A DNA stretch of 64,000 nucleotides from Hypomesus transpacificus (taxonomy: Eukaryota; Chordata; Actinopteri; Osmeriformes; Osmeridae): the NCBI RefSeq assembly GCF_021917145.1, contig NC_061065.1, forward strand, positions 12,521,412 to 12,585,411. Direction: 5' to 3'. Below, in pieces: positions 1 to 10,522 of this stretch; the stretch's first letter is position 1, and every line of letters starts with the position of its first letter. The notes under the pieces were generated by a model that ran no database searches, had not been told where the DNA came from, and saw only the letters and a program-made list of their open reading frames with translations. The position numbers and the translations under genes are program-made.

Positions 1-3000
1 TAATCCTAGAACGGACTAAACTGGAATGGTTTCCTGGTTGCACTCTACCTATATCAAACGGTGCTGGTTTTACCTCCAATATGTGGTGGAGCAGAGTGAC
101 CCGGGACATGTTAGCTCTGGTCTCGGTGAGCTTCAGCAAGGTGCTGATCTTAAAGCCCTCAGCATTCCCAGTGTAACTCCCCTAGAGAAGAGCGACGGGA
201 GAAGGCATTCACAGGTATCAAGTCGCGAGTGTCTATCCCCCCCAGGGCTTGACAGCATTGGCAGACATGCTGGAGAAATTCTTAGTTGGCAGTGCCTCGA
301 GTTTGGATTTGTGCGTGCGTTTTGGTATGCGGCGGGAACGTACATAGTTGAGGAAGTTCCCGACATTCAGAATCAGCTTGCAGAAGCTTGGGAGTAGAGT
401 ACTGACCCTCAAACCTGGGAGAAGACAAAACTGTACTGTGAAACGGACGACCCGTTAAATAGTGATTCCCTGCACACGCAAAAGGAGTTGCACCAATGGG
501 AGAGACGCGTTGCGCAGTCCAACTTCTCACTCACTCTGGCAGGCCTCGTACATCAGCTTGGCTTTGGGCTTCAGCATCTCCAACACAGACGTGGTCTCCT
601 CACTCAGAAGCATACATTCGATCCTCAGAGGGTAGCTAAAGTGAAACCCAGTCAACAAATGGTCAGGGTTGTGGTTCGAATCTTAGGCCAGTATCTATAC
701 ACAAGTGCGTGAATGCTATTTATGTCAAGGCGCCATTTCAGGTGTACTGTTATGGAGAGCCTTACCACGGCACAGCTAGAAGCTGGAGGTAAAACTGGTC
801 CACACCAGCGAGCTTCTCCGTCTCTCCTTGGTATGACTTGAGGTTGTCAATCTAAGATGTGGGTCACATGGGAGGAGGGTAGAGTGGAATATAAGCGTGG
901 ACACTATACCATCTTTCTAACTTGACTAACAGGGCTGAGCTCACACATTCATGTTTCCATACAAATGAAAAGGAATTGGATTTGGCAACTTTTTGTTTGG
1001 CCCTGAAATCTACTTCAACCCTCTTGAAAATAACATTAGGTAACCAGTTTACATTCCTGCACTAGGCGAAAAGTTCCAATGCGTTCCATTTGAAACCTCC
1101 TAAAAACAGTTGGCGTTTGCCTCATACCTCATGTTTCTCTGGCAGAAGCTTTTGCAACTGTTTCAGCACCTCAACATCAAACTTGGAACGGTCCCCATTT
1201 TGGATCATGGCCATAAAGTCCCCATGAGAGCTGAAAGGAGATATGCAATTCATGTCAAAGTCAATTTATCTTCCTGCACTTAACCTTTGGGCTGCATTTC
1301 AATGGTCTGAAAAGTTCTCTCCTACTTATTTCACAACTTGGCGAGGACTCCACTTAAACCATGCATACCAGATGCATCCATGGTAGTGTACGTTTGGGTG
1401 AAACGTCAAAAAACAAAACTCACCATCTGAATTGCTTTAAGAAAATGTTCAGGTTGAGATTTTTCTTGGCATCGATGAAAGAAATCTGTGGAAGGATAAG
1501 AGGATGTTGATTCAGCAAACAGAGGATGTGAGAGGATGACATGTGGTGGACAACATTTGGTTGAGTGAACAATGAGGGTAGATGCCCATGTTCACCAGTA
1601 GCACATGCAATGATAATAATTTAATGTACCAATGTTAATATCATGTTCATACCTACCCCTAACATGTCTCTCCATTGCATATTTTTGCTCTCTGTACATA
1701 CTGTCATTTCTAACCTTAGATTCACATTACTTTACAACATAAATGCTATTCTTTTGCACTTCTGGTTAGAAGCCAACTGCATTTCATTGGCTTTGTACCT
1801 GTACTCTGCACAATACCAATAACGTTGAATCAAATATAATCCATTTAAAGAACTAGGAGAAAAGGAGCAGACAAAAACAACAAAAGCACATCCTAAGATC
1901 AGACACATAATAGAAATGGAGCAGAGTAGCGGGTTATCCTGTATACCTCTTTGGGCTCCCGTTTAACTTGGCTCGTGGCGGTCCCTGGGGTTTTCGTGTC
2001 AGTGACGGGCAGGCAGAAAAGCTTCTCTATGCAGGAGTAATCTGGCTCCAGAAGGTCCGATTGAACCAATGTCCACATGGATTGGCTTTCTATTTGTGCA
2101 AATACAGTATGTGTGTATTGGGGAAGATAGGTGTGTGTGTGTGTGTGTATGGGGGGGGGGGGGGAGTACATTAGAAGACAATGAATATAGTATTTTTTGC
2201 ATGTCCTCCAAACTCATGTAATTTGTGTAAAGTATGATTCACAGTAATAAATGGACACACCACAAGACCAGATCCCACAGTGAGGTCGCTTACCAGACAC
2301 CACCCTGGAAGGCAGCTTCTGCCAATTAAGCTTCTTCATGCGGAGTGTTGGATAGCGGCCAGGTTTGGGAAGAGCAGCTTGTGAGTAGTACGACCCTCCC
2401 AACGACTGCACGCTCTGGGCCACGATCACATCTCCGCTACCCGGGGGTGGCGGCGGGGGGGGTGGAGGGCCCATCCCAGGCAGTGGTGGAGGGGGTGGAG
2501 GGCCCATCCCAGGTAGGGGTGGAGGGGGTGGAGGGCCCATACCAGGCAGGGGTGGAGGGCCCATACCAGGCAGGGGTGGAGGTGGTGGAGGGCCCATCCC
2601 AGGCAAGGGTGGAGGTGGTGGAGGGCCCATCCCAGGCAGGGGTGGAGGGCCCATACCAGGCAGGGGTGGAGGTGGTGGAGGGCCCATCCCAGGCAGGGGT
2701 GGAGGGCCCATACCAGGCAGGGGTGGAGGTGGTGGAGGGCCCATCCCAGGCAGGGGTGGAGGGCCCATACCAGGCAGGGGTGGAGGTGGTGGAGGGCCCA
2801 TACCAGGCAGGGGTGGAGGGCCCATACCAGGCAGGGGTGGAGGTGGTGGAGGGCCCATACCAGGCAGGGGTGGAGGGCCCATACCAGGCAGGGGTGGAGG
2901 TGGTGGAGGGCCCATACCAGGCAGGGGTGGAGGTCCCATCCCAGGCAGGGGTGGAGGGGGTGGAGGGCCCATACCAGGCAGGGGTGGAGGGCCCATACCA

Positions 3001-3745
3001 GGCAGGGGTGGAGGTCCCATCCCTGGTAGGGGTGGAGGAGGAGGGGGAGCAGGTGGTGGGGCCATTAGACAGGCACCTGGAAGAGGAGGGGGTGGCGGCG
3101 GGAGAGGCATCCCAGGTAAGGGTGGTGGAGGCGGGGGTGAGACCACGGGGGCAATGGCTTTGGCAACAATCTTTGATTGGTCCACGGCGCTGTCAATCAA
3201 GTTTACTTGGACCGCCTTGTTGGTGGCCTTAGGCCTGGGATTGGCTGAGCCCTGCTGAGCCTTGGAGTGGAGCAGGCGCTCCATCAGACGTTCACTGGAG
3301 TCCACCTGAGCTGCAGAACCCAGACAGACATACAGTCACATATCATACATTATAAACCATGGAGTAAAACGATCAAGAACGACTCATTGTGCTTGTCGTT
3401 GTATAAAATGGAATAAATACACGCATCTACCAGAGCATACGACACACAGTACAGTAATGATCTTTCCCAAGCAGATGCTCACCGTCCTGGGCCAGCAGGG
3501 TGGCACGATCAGTCAGGGCCTCCAGGACCAGCCAGAGGTCGCCCCTCTCAGGCCCCACGAGCAGCAAGGCCTGCAGGATGGAGAGGAGCTGAACAGAGGC
3601 TGGGGAGCTGCTCACCTGGGGGAGGAGAGAGAAGACAGGAGGGAGAAGAGAGAAGAGGGGGAGAAGAGGGAAAAGCCTAAGAAATGCGTGTCATCATACC
3701 TCCTGCACCCCTCACTTGGTCTGTGTCAAAGTAAAAGGCAGGTGC

Positions 3746-3794
<49 letters not shown>

Positions 3795-6318
3795 ACTCGT
3801 TTTGGTTTAGGACTTTTTAGTATTTGATTTTAGAGACGGTAGGCGAGCCAGGGGGGGTCTCGATCCCGCGCTCACTTTGGTGAAGAGCATGGTGAAGACC
3901 TCCTGGTGACTGCTCATGTCGATGCCGCCGTACACCCTCTTCATCTCCTCCTCATCGTCCACCATGGTCTCCTCAAAGGTCTCACACTGGACATCCAGGT
4001 CCACATCCTCGGTCTCTCTGCAACATGCACACATTCACATATACAGGCACGCGTTCACCTTGCTGAGCTGCAGTATTCTCACAGCCCACGTGCACAAGCA
4101 GATAAATACAGAGTTAAAAAGAACATTATTTGGACGTGCTGGATCTATTGTAGAATGGATGTAGAATAGACGTACTCTGCAGCAATACCTTAGTTTGGGC
4201 AGTAAATCCAGTAGCTGTAACCCTACAAAAGTGTAGGAATAAGTTGACACAAATTAGAAATATATAGTATTCCTCTGTGGTCCTATGTAAATTAAAGAGG
4301 TAAATTCTGCTTGTACCATGTGGCTATATAGTTTATAATGGAATGACATGAACACTGACGATACACAGTATACAGTTTGTGTCTCCACCGTGTTTGACCG
4401 ACAGTTAAAAAGCAGCAGTTACCGATGAACTCGTTGCGAAGCTTGACCCTCTTTCTCAGGTCGTCCACGCCAAAAATGAGACAGTTGACCACGCTCACGA
4501 GGGTGACCATGTAAGGCACGTTGTCCGTTCCGTGGAGCTCGTTCATGATGACACTGAAGCGGTACTGCTGCATCTTCACGCCCTGGGAGAGGAAGGGACG
4601 ACTGAAGTGAACGCGGCTCGCCTGCCTTTGTGACATGGCTCACCTGCCTTTGTGACATGGCTAAATGTATAGGATAATTACACAAATGACATCCAATGCA
4701 ATGCCTTCTTTTGGCACTAGGGGGCATCCAATACAAATACTCCAGTTCCCAAATCTACTTCATATCTTGGTCCCTTTTCTGCTAATGTCAGTCAAAGAAG
4801 GCAACACCAAGTTAATAAAAATCAGGATGAGTATACATTCATTCTCCGTCCCAACACTAGAGAACTTGTTTCTTCAGAGAAACATGGGTTTGATTAGTGA
4901 TAAATGATTTTCCAGGCCAACTTTATCCTAGAAGGTTCAGAGATTCATTAAAGGACAGGAGGAGACGCTGTATTTTCAGAGCATCAAGACAGAACAGTGG
5001 TCTTACTTTGTAGTAGTCAAGGGCATCCAGTGCTAGGTGGTAACCTTGAGGGCTGAAGAGACTGAGGGCTGCCAGCAACTCAAACACCTGCATCTTCACC
5101 ATGGTGTTGGAAGTGTCCAGGGCTGTCCATTAAAACCAAGACCAATCAATCTTAGTAGATTCATGATGTGTTCATTTAGCAGACATTGGTCAAAAGCTAT
5201 TTTAAGGAGGGGATTTGAACCAGTGACCTCTATCTGCAGTCAAATTATCTAACCACTGAGCTATACCTATTCCATTTTAAGAGATCAATAATAATGATGT
5301 CACATGGCAATACAAGTCCTACTCCAACATATACTGAATGTCATACCATTATTATACTGTTTATTATTATGTTTTTTTGTTTTTTTAAGACCTACAATTG
5401 AACCACCGCTTGCTTGGTCTCCCTAGATCCATCCTAACACCTATCCTTCCCCTTACCTACGGGAACACCTATCCTTATCCCCTAACCACACAGCTACCCT
5501 GTGGAGATCCCCTTGCCAGGGGCGTGGCCTAGGGTGGCACGGGCCACCCCTGAAATCTGATTGGACACCCCAATATATGATTGGCTATATGCCCAGTCAG
5601 AGGCAGGCCACCCCTGGTGCCACCCCTATCAAAAATGTCTGGACACACGGCCCTTGCCTAGCATGCCTGCTAGCGCCATACAGCCGTTTTCGAGTCCTCA
5701 CTCATCGCATTGCTAGCTCACCTTGCGACAGGGTCCTGACGTAGCGCTTGTTGTCCAGTATAAAGTGCAAGCCAGCTGATGAGTTCATCACGGCCTTGAC
5801 GCAAGCCACGCAGGTGAGCTGGAGGAGGGCGTCGGCGATGCGGGCGCAGCCGCGGCCTGACAGCCTCTCCAGGGCCTCCATCAGCAGGTCCAGTCCCTTG
5901 AGCTCCAGAAACTGGACCATCCAGTCCTGGTCGCTGCCCTCAAGACGACGGCGTAGGCCGGAGTAGTTGACCACGGTCGGGACCTGGCAGGAGTGGGATG
6001 AAGAGTTTCTCAATTCATGTGAGAAAGAACAGTTTCCTAGGATTTGGGAATCTCCAACGAGATAGGATGGGGACTTCAAAATAAGGTGTGGCGAGTAGGT
6101 GGTAGTAGGTTAGGTAAATCAACACCTGGCAGTTTGCCCCTAAAATCCCAGAAGAATGCGTAAGATGATCCTGCCCTGTGCCGTACCTGTAACAGTCGTA
6201 TGCATAGCTCTGGGTCTGCATTCTCCAGGTTGGCCTCTAGGTGGGCGTCAGGATCCTGAGGGCTACTGGTAAGGTGCTCCTTCAAAGCCCCCCACTTCCC
6301 CTTCCAATTGGCTGCCAT
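1..6318 (-). CDS. inf2: INF2, inverted formin 2 (partial, 3' end outside window)
   Basis: This formin nucleates, elongates and also severs actin filaments, and in vertebrates acts at the endoplasmic reticulum and in mitochondrial fission. The start is ATG at 6318-6316 (protein begins [16 protein letters not shown]). I read coding exons at about 6187-6318, 5722-5983, 5007-5122, 4423-4583, 4190-4226, 3876-4017, 3483-3615, 2294-3305, 1947-2089, 1424-1485, 1128-1230, 766-851, 535-635, 344-414 and 74-181, all with GT-AG borders. The first seven encode the diaphanous-inhibitory domain (DFIxxxGLxxLLxxL-like segment [16 protein letters not shown]). Exon 2294-3305 holds a proline-rich FH1 segment and the FH2 start [19 protein letters not shown]. 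Later exons give FH2 blocks such as [38 protein letters not shown] and [12 protein letters not shown]. The rest of FH2 and the WH2-like/DAD tail lie beyond position 1. No disabling change was seen. The family assignment is secure; exon borders are read by eye. Confidence 0.95.
2132..2164. repeat. (TG)n followed by a G homopolymer in INF2 intron
   Basis: About nine TG units, then TA and a run of 14 G, lie in the intron between INF2 exons 1947-2089 and 2294-3305. The same arrangement (TG run then G run) occurs in a RAD51 intron at 36778-36804. Confidence 0.9.
2440..3130 (-). repeat. FH1 minisatellite inside INF2 exon
   Basis: This is a coding tandem repeat. Read on the minus strand, it alternates [11 protein letters not shown] (11 residues) with GPPPLPGM (8 residues), so the main unit is 57 bp (19 residues) and recurs about seven times, with shorter variants at both ends. 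I count about 21 LPGM motifs. Each polyproline run of six is a potential profilin or SH3 binding site. The repeat keeps the reading frame throughout. It also leaves the opposite strand open for almost 900 bases, which is a by-product of the repeat and not a gene. Confidence 0.93.
3756..3792. repeat. (TA)n microsatellite in INF2 intron
   Basis: An uninterrupted run of about 18 TA units follows a short TGTGTG stretch, between INF2 exons 3483-3615 and 3876-4017. Confidence 0.95.
5175..5275 (-). mobile_element. tRNA-Cys-derived SINE fragment in INF2 intron
   Basis: On the minus strand, 5275 down to about 5212 reads as a tRNA-like head. It has an A box (TAGCTCAGTGGTTAGA), the anticodon-arm text TTTGACTGCAGAT and a B box (GGTTCAAATCC), all matching tRNA-Cys(GCA) closely. 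After a short body the sequence ends in a tail close to GTCTGCTAAATGA, the 3' tail typical of fish L2-type LINEs and the SINEs that use them. The copy is short and diverged, so it is a relic and not a working tRNA gene. It lies in the intron between INF2 exons 5007-5122 and 5722-5983. Confidence 0.75.
5510..5640. repeat. Probable dispersed repeat with inverted GGTGGCAC/GTGCCACC arms
   Basis: A GC-rich block in the same INF2 intron contains CTAGGGTGGCACGGGCCACC near its left side and CACCCCTGGTGCCACCCCT near its right, about 80 bases apart and partly complementary. The composition differs from the AT-rich intron around it. It could be a small non-autonomous element, but I cannot see clear target duplications. 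Confidence 0.35.
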
Positions 6319-6339
6319 GGTGACAGAGCAGGGGGAAAC

Positions 6340-8288
6340 TGTAAAGGAAAGACAGGATACAGTGTCGTGTTAAGCTGTTCAGCACACATTGTTACACCAC
6401 ACTTAACACAATAAATGGGTAAAGGCAATTAAAAAACAAACAAATCTGTGCAGTGCGAAAACAATTAAATCAATAGAAATCCAAGGCCAAAAGACAAATG
6501 GACTAAATATTTACTAATCTATATTAAAAACACACCTGCTTTATTGTAAGTTGTTGTTGATGGAGTTGTTGATGGAGTTTCACTGAACGTGTTAGAAGAT
6601 AGTTACTTGCGGTTAGAACAAAAGTGGCTGACGAACTTCCTCTGACCTCAGAAAGCCTGGAATACAAGGAAAAAACAACATCTTGTTTGGAACTTTACTC
6701 TTAAATTGATATCACATTTCACATTGGATTTGTGAGACAAACCAAGAACATTGGGGTAAATGTCCCTTTGAGGTTTGGTTTTCTACTCCTTTAAAATAAC
6801 ACTAATCTTCACAGAGGGCAAACTAGTCCACTCTCAGACAACAAGCTCAGATATCCATCACGAGACGCCTGTCTCCTCTGCTGAGGTTGTCAGTTCTGAC
6901 ACCAGATGATGCAACTGGAGATGTGTGGCATCAGACAGAAAGGCACCCTGGAAGGCCACATGGAAGGTGGTCCGATGGAGGAGAGGAGAGACACTTATTT
7001 ATAGTGAGGAGAAGGTCTCTGTTCCTTCAACCTCAATCAGAACTTGATCAATACTGTTTCTATAAAAAGGTGTATATTTACTCAATTCGAAAGAGCGTTC
7101 ATTTTAAAATGACAAACTCAGAACCAAAATGTTAGCCTGAACTTAAGAAAGTGCCCAGTAACCCTGACCTTAGCCCAAACAAAAAATACAACATACTATA
7201 TAAAGTAGCTTAAGGAAATACTGTTAGATGAAAGGCAATTTCAGTGTTTCATTGTCATCTTTAAAAATAAAATAATTTTGAATATACAAACTTTTAGAAA
7301 AAGTGAGCAGTGAAATTTTTTATCTTCATGAATGTTGAGTATGAAAACATTGACCAATCATGTAACCTTTTGCAATAAAGATTTTGTATTTGACTATTAA
7401 TTTAATTTACTGGAAAATGTATAGCTGGAATTAACACAGTTTTACCTTGGATGCCCTGGATACCAGGGGTGTTACAAAATTAAGTGAAGTCTGGCCACAA
7501 GACTATAAGCAAACTGCTGCTTTAATGAACAGTGCCCAAGTCTGCAGTTACTGCAAATCTTGCTGAGTTCACACAACTTTTTACACTGATTCAGTGCTTA
7601 GGGCTGTGGTATAAAAAGTAAATCTGAATTGGAGTCAAGTCAGATGTTCGTGAATGACAGCTTTGTCAATATAGAGCCACGCAGCACATACTGGGTCAAC
7701 GCGTCAATCGTGATCCTGCCAGGCGAGGACAGAGAGCGAACTAGTCAGCTGTGTAGGCCAGTCAGGAAACAAAACCAACCACACTGTTTGCTCTGTCTCT
7801 CTCTTTTTCTTTCTTTCTTTGTCCCGCTACCTGGATGAGTATTTGGTCTGGCAGACAGTGCAAAGACTGACTAATCATGATCCCAGACAGCCATATTGCT
7901 CAACTTAATGCACAAATGACAGACATTGTAACTAGCAGCTTTATCAAATAGAAATTGAACGTGATAGCTTTGACTTAAAGTTGAGTTGGCGCTTCCCGTA
8001 AGGGTAGTGGATGAGTGTGCTTTTGCTGTCCTGAGATGAAAGCAATTCTCTAAGTCATGTGGGGTATTTCTCAATTGGAGCCCAGAATGTTTGTGTAAGT
8101 GTGCGTGTGCCTGTGTGTGTGCTTCTGGGTGTCTCTGCATGTGACCATGCTAAAGGCTCATAACGCCACACCACAACAATCCCAATTCTTGCAGTTGCTA
8201 TAGTAATGGAAGTTGGCACATCTCCTAAAAGTTCTAATTGATTGGAATTTCATTCCATTCCAAATGGGGGGAATCATGTCCTTCCAAA
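6340..8288. other. INF2 upstream region, no gene seen
   Basis: This stretch lies 5' of the INF2 start. The INF2 transcript probably has an untranslated first exon in it, but I could not fix its position. No other coding exon is supported. Open frames here are short and lack recognisable motifs. Confidence 0.5.
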
Positions 8289-8292
8289 ATAT

Positions 8293-8664
8293 TGTAGCGA
8301 CCCACGGATTGGTCGCGTGTTAACTCGCGCTGTTGGCGCAAAGGATTGTGGGTGGCGCAATTCACATACTTGTTTCATGTTTGGTTAATGTTGTATGCAT
8401 GTTTGAGCTGAGTGTTGTTGTTCTGTCAATTAGGTTTGTCAGTGGATGATGTATGGATATTAGTAACTATAAGTTATCGTTGTTGCCATAACTGTGAATT
8501 GTATGTGAGTTAATGACTTGTTGTTGGCATTCACATGTGATTGGTGGTGTAGTAATAAAACCTGTAGTCGAGCGGTGTATGGGACACAGGATAAAAAGGT
8601 CTTCTTCTCTGCGTCCGATTATTACGCATCCACTCCAATATAGACCCCTAGCGCCATCGTTACA
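8293..8664 (+). repeat. 5' LTR of the gypsy element
   Basis: The 372-bp repeat begins TGTAGCGACC and ends CGTTACA, so it has TG...CA ends. It contains an AATAAA at about 8553 and a TATA-like ATAAAAAGG at about 8591, both expected in a promoter/poly(A) LTR. It is identical to 13269-13640 except for one base. Confidence 0.97.
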
Positions 8665-8665
8665 T

Positions 8666-8683
8666 TGGTGTCAGAAGTGGGAT
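8666..8683 (+). promoter_or_regulatory. Primer-binding site for tRNA-Leu
   Basis: TGGTGTCAGAAGTGGGAT begins one base after the 5' LTR. Its reverse complement, ATCCCACTTCTGACACCA, matches the 3' end plus CCA of vertebrate tRNA-Leu(CAA) as I recall it, over all 18 positions. The last two bases overlap the gag ATG. Confidence 0.85.
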
Positions 8684-9710
8684 GGCGCAACCACGCAGGA
8701 TGGAGGAAGAAATCGCAGATCTTGAAGAGACCATTAAGAGGACTCAGCTACACCTGGAGAAACGTAGGCTGAAGATGGAGCGTTCCAGGGCAAGAACGTC
8801 GTCCCACGCTGATGGGTCCAGTGTGCCACGGCCTTGTCGCCCCCTAGAGGCCGGGAGTGGAACCACAGAACACACAGCCATAGCTGTGGACATCCAACCT
8901 GACCTACCTGGGGCGTCCCCACAGGTGGATGTTGGGGCCATCCTGCCCCGTTCCACTGCCATGCCAAGAACACCAGCGAAGGTGCCCAAGTTCAATGGAG
9001 AGACGCTCCTGGAGCCATATCATGCCCAGTTCCAGTTGGCAGTGTGGCATGGTGGTTGGAGCAGCGAGGAAGCCGCCACTCATCTTGCCCTGGCGCTGGA
9101 GGGAAATGCGCTGCAGGTGCTCCTGGATCTGACCCCGGGAGAACAGCGGAACCTGGAGACCTTGACCGGGGCCTTGGAGAGGCGGTTCGGGCAGCCACCA
9201 TTCCCTGACCAGAGTAGGGACAGGCTAGCCAGCTGTCGCCGCCAGGAGGGAGGGAGTTTGGGCGCTTTCGCCGCAGATATCCAGCTCTACGCCCGCCATG
9301 GCTATCCAATGTTCGACGCCGCTGCAAGAGGGGAGCTGGCTCTCCATGCATTCCTCAAGGGGCTTATGCCAGAGCAGCTACGCCAGCATGTGCGTCTCAC
9401 CATGCCCAGAACCCTGGAGGGGGCTCTTCAAGAAGCGGTACGGGCAGAGGCGGTGCTCTGCACTCAGGCTGCCCCACGGCTGTCCCTTCCACACGTCCGG
9501 GCCATCGACTGTGAGGGTGAGGAGGCCGAGCCAGTTTGTCAGGTGCAGTTTCGGCGGCGGCCAGCCCCAGCTGGGAACCGTCGACCTCGATCCACTCTTC
9601 GGTGCTATCGTTGTGACGAACCTGGTCACATTGCCCGTGACTGCCCAGCACCAGCACCAGTCTCCAGAGCACCACAGCAGACGGGAAACGACGGGGGGGT
9701 GGCGCAGTGA
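8682..9710 (+). CDS. Gag of the gypsy element
   Basis: The 342-residue capsid/nucleocapsid protein has a basic, coiled-coil-prone N-terminus (residues about 5-45). A retrotransposon-gag capsid region follows (residues about 105-260). A single CCHC zinc knuckle, CYRCDEPGHIARDCP, sits near residue 315. Length and order are normal for fish Ty3/gypsy Gag. The start is the ATG at 8682, which overlaps the primer-binding site. The frame closes at TGA 9708-9710, shortly after a run of seven G (9693-9699). Protease continues in the -1 frame. Gag packages the element RNA and forms cytoplasmic particles. No damage is visible. Confidence 0.93.
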   Translation: MAQPRRMEEEIADLEETIKRTQLHLEKRRLKMERSRARTSSHADGSSVPRPCRPLEAGSGTTEHTAIAVDIQPDLPGASPQVDVGAILPRSTAMPRTPAKVPKFNGETLLEPYHAQFQLAVWHGGWSSEEAATHLALALEGNALQVLLDLTPGEQRNLETLTGALERRFGQPPFPDQSRDRLASCRRQEGGSLGAFAADIQLYARHGYPMFDAAARGELALHAFLKGLMPEQLRQHVRLTMPRTLEGALQEAVRAEAVLCTQAAPRLSLPHVRAIDCEGEEAEPVCQVQFRRRPAPAGNRRPRSTLRCYRCDEPGHIARDCPAPAPVSRAPQQTGNDGGVAQ

Positions 9711-10522
9711 GGGGCCCGCCACCCCAATCGTTGGCCCCTCCCTTAAGCCAAGAACTGTTGATTGGTCGTGTAGGCAACACTAAGGGACTGTATTTGGACT
9801 GCTGGCTTGATGGCCAACCCTGCCAAGCTCTAGTAGACACGGGGTCTACCGTCTCACTGGTGCGTCCTGGCGTCCTTCCAGGAACCATGGGGACGCTCTC
9901 CGGCGCATGGGCAAAGTCAGACACGAACCTGGTGACGGTGACAGGGGAGAAGGCTGCTACAAAGGGGAAGAAGCATCTGCGGATCCAGGCTGGGAACCAG
10001 GAGGCGGAGCACGAGTTCTGGCTTGCCAATATTCAGGACTCGTGCATTATCGGCCTGGACCTGTTGTCCCGTTGGGGTGCCTATGTTGATGTCCTGAGGG
10101 CAGCCATCACCCTTGGTGGGGAGACTGTGGCGCTCCAGGCCGGCCAGGACAAGAACACAAAGGTCAGAGACCAGCAAGCCAGCTGCCAAACAGCTGCCAC
10201 CAGCGACTCCATGCCAGGTCAGCCTACCAACCATACATCGGCGGAGACGTCTGAGGCGGTGAGGGAACTCTGCCGCCGCAGCAGTGATGGCCTTGACCAA
10301 CAGCAGTGCGGCCAGTTGAGGCACCTCCTAGAGGACTATGCAGATATCTTTGCAGCAAAGGATGAGGACTGTAGGCGGACGGGGTTGGTTCAGCATTCCA
10401 TTGACACCGGTACCGCCCAACCCATCCGCCTGCGGCCTCACCGGCTGGCCCTCGGCAAGCGACAGGTGGCAGAAGACAAAGTTAGGGAGATGGCTGCTGC
10501 TGGGGTAATTGAGCCCTCTTGA
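9707..10522 (+). CDS. Protease and linker to RT (gypsy element)
   Basis: This open frame lies in the -1 frame relative to gag and is open across the G run just before the gag stop, so it is probably reached by ribosomal frameshifting; no ATG start is evident. Residues about 40-50 carry the retropepsin motif ALVDTGSTVSL, with the catalytic Asp in DTG, and ILGLDLL-type strand text (IIGLDLLSRWG) follows near residue 115. The C-terminal 80 residues are the start of the RT module (text such as VQHSIDTGTAQPIRLRPHRL). The frame ends at TGA 10520-10522 inside the conserved RT entry region, while RT goes on in another frame. Confidence 0.88.
   Translation: MRGPPPQSLAPPLSQELLIGRVGNTKGLYLDCWLDGQPCQALVDTGSTVSLVRPGVLPGTMGTLSGAWAKSDTNLVTVTGEKAATKGKKHLRIQAGNQEAEHEFWLANIQDSCIIGLDLLSRWGAYVDVLRAAITLGGETVALQAGQDKNTKVRDQQASCQTAATSDSMPGQPTNHTSAETSEAVRELCRRSSDGLDQQQCGQLRHLLEDYADIFAAKDEDCRRTGLVQHSIDTGTAQPIRLRPHRLALGKRQVAEDKVREMAAAGVIEPS

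Noticed and set aside
2345-3232. Long open frame on the plus strand, rich in [10 protein letters not shown] repeats
   Set aside because: It is the complement of the INF2 FH1 minisatellite; the repeat period (a multiple of 3) keeps this strand open. No start context or independent family.
5212-5275. A tRNA-Cys gene on the minus strand
   Set aside because: Good A and B boxes, but the acceptor stem does not close and a SINE tail follows; it is a SINE head.
9397-10324. Several open frames antisense to the gypsy gag and protease
   Set aside because: They overlap true coding frames with clear domains and have no recognisable motifs.
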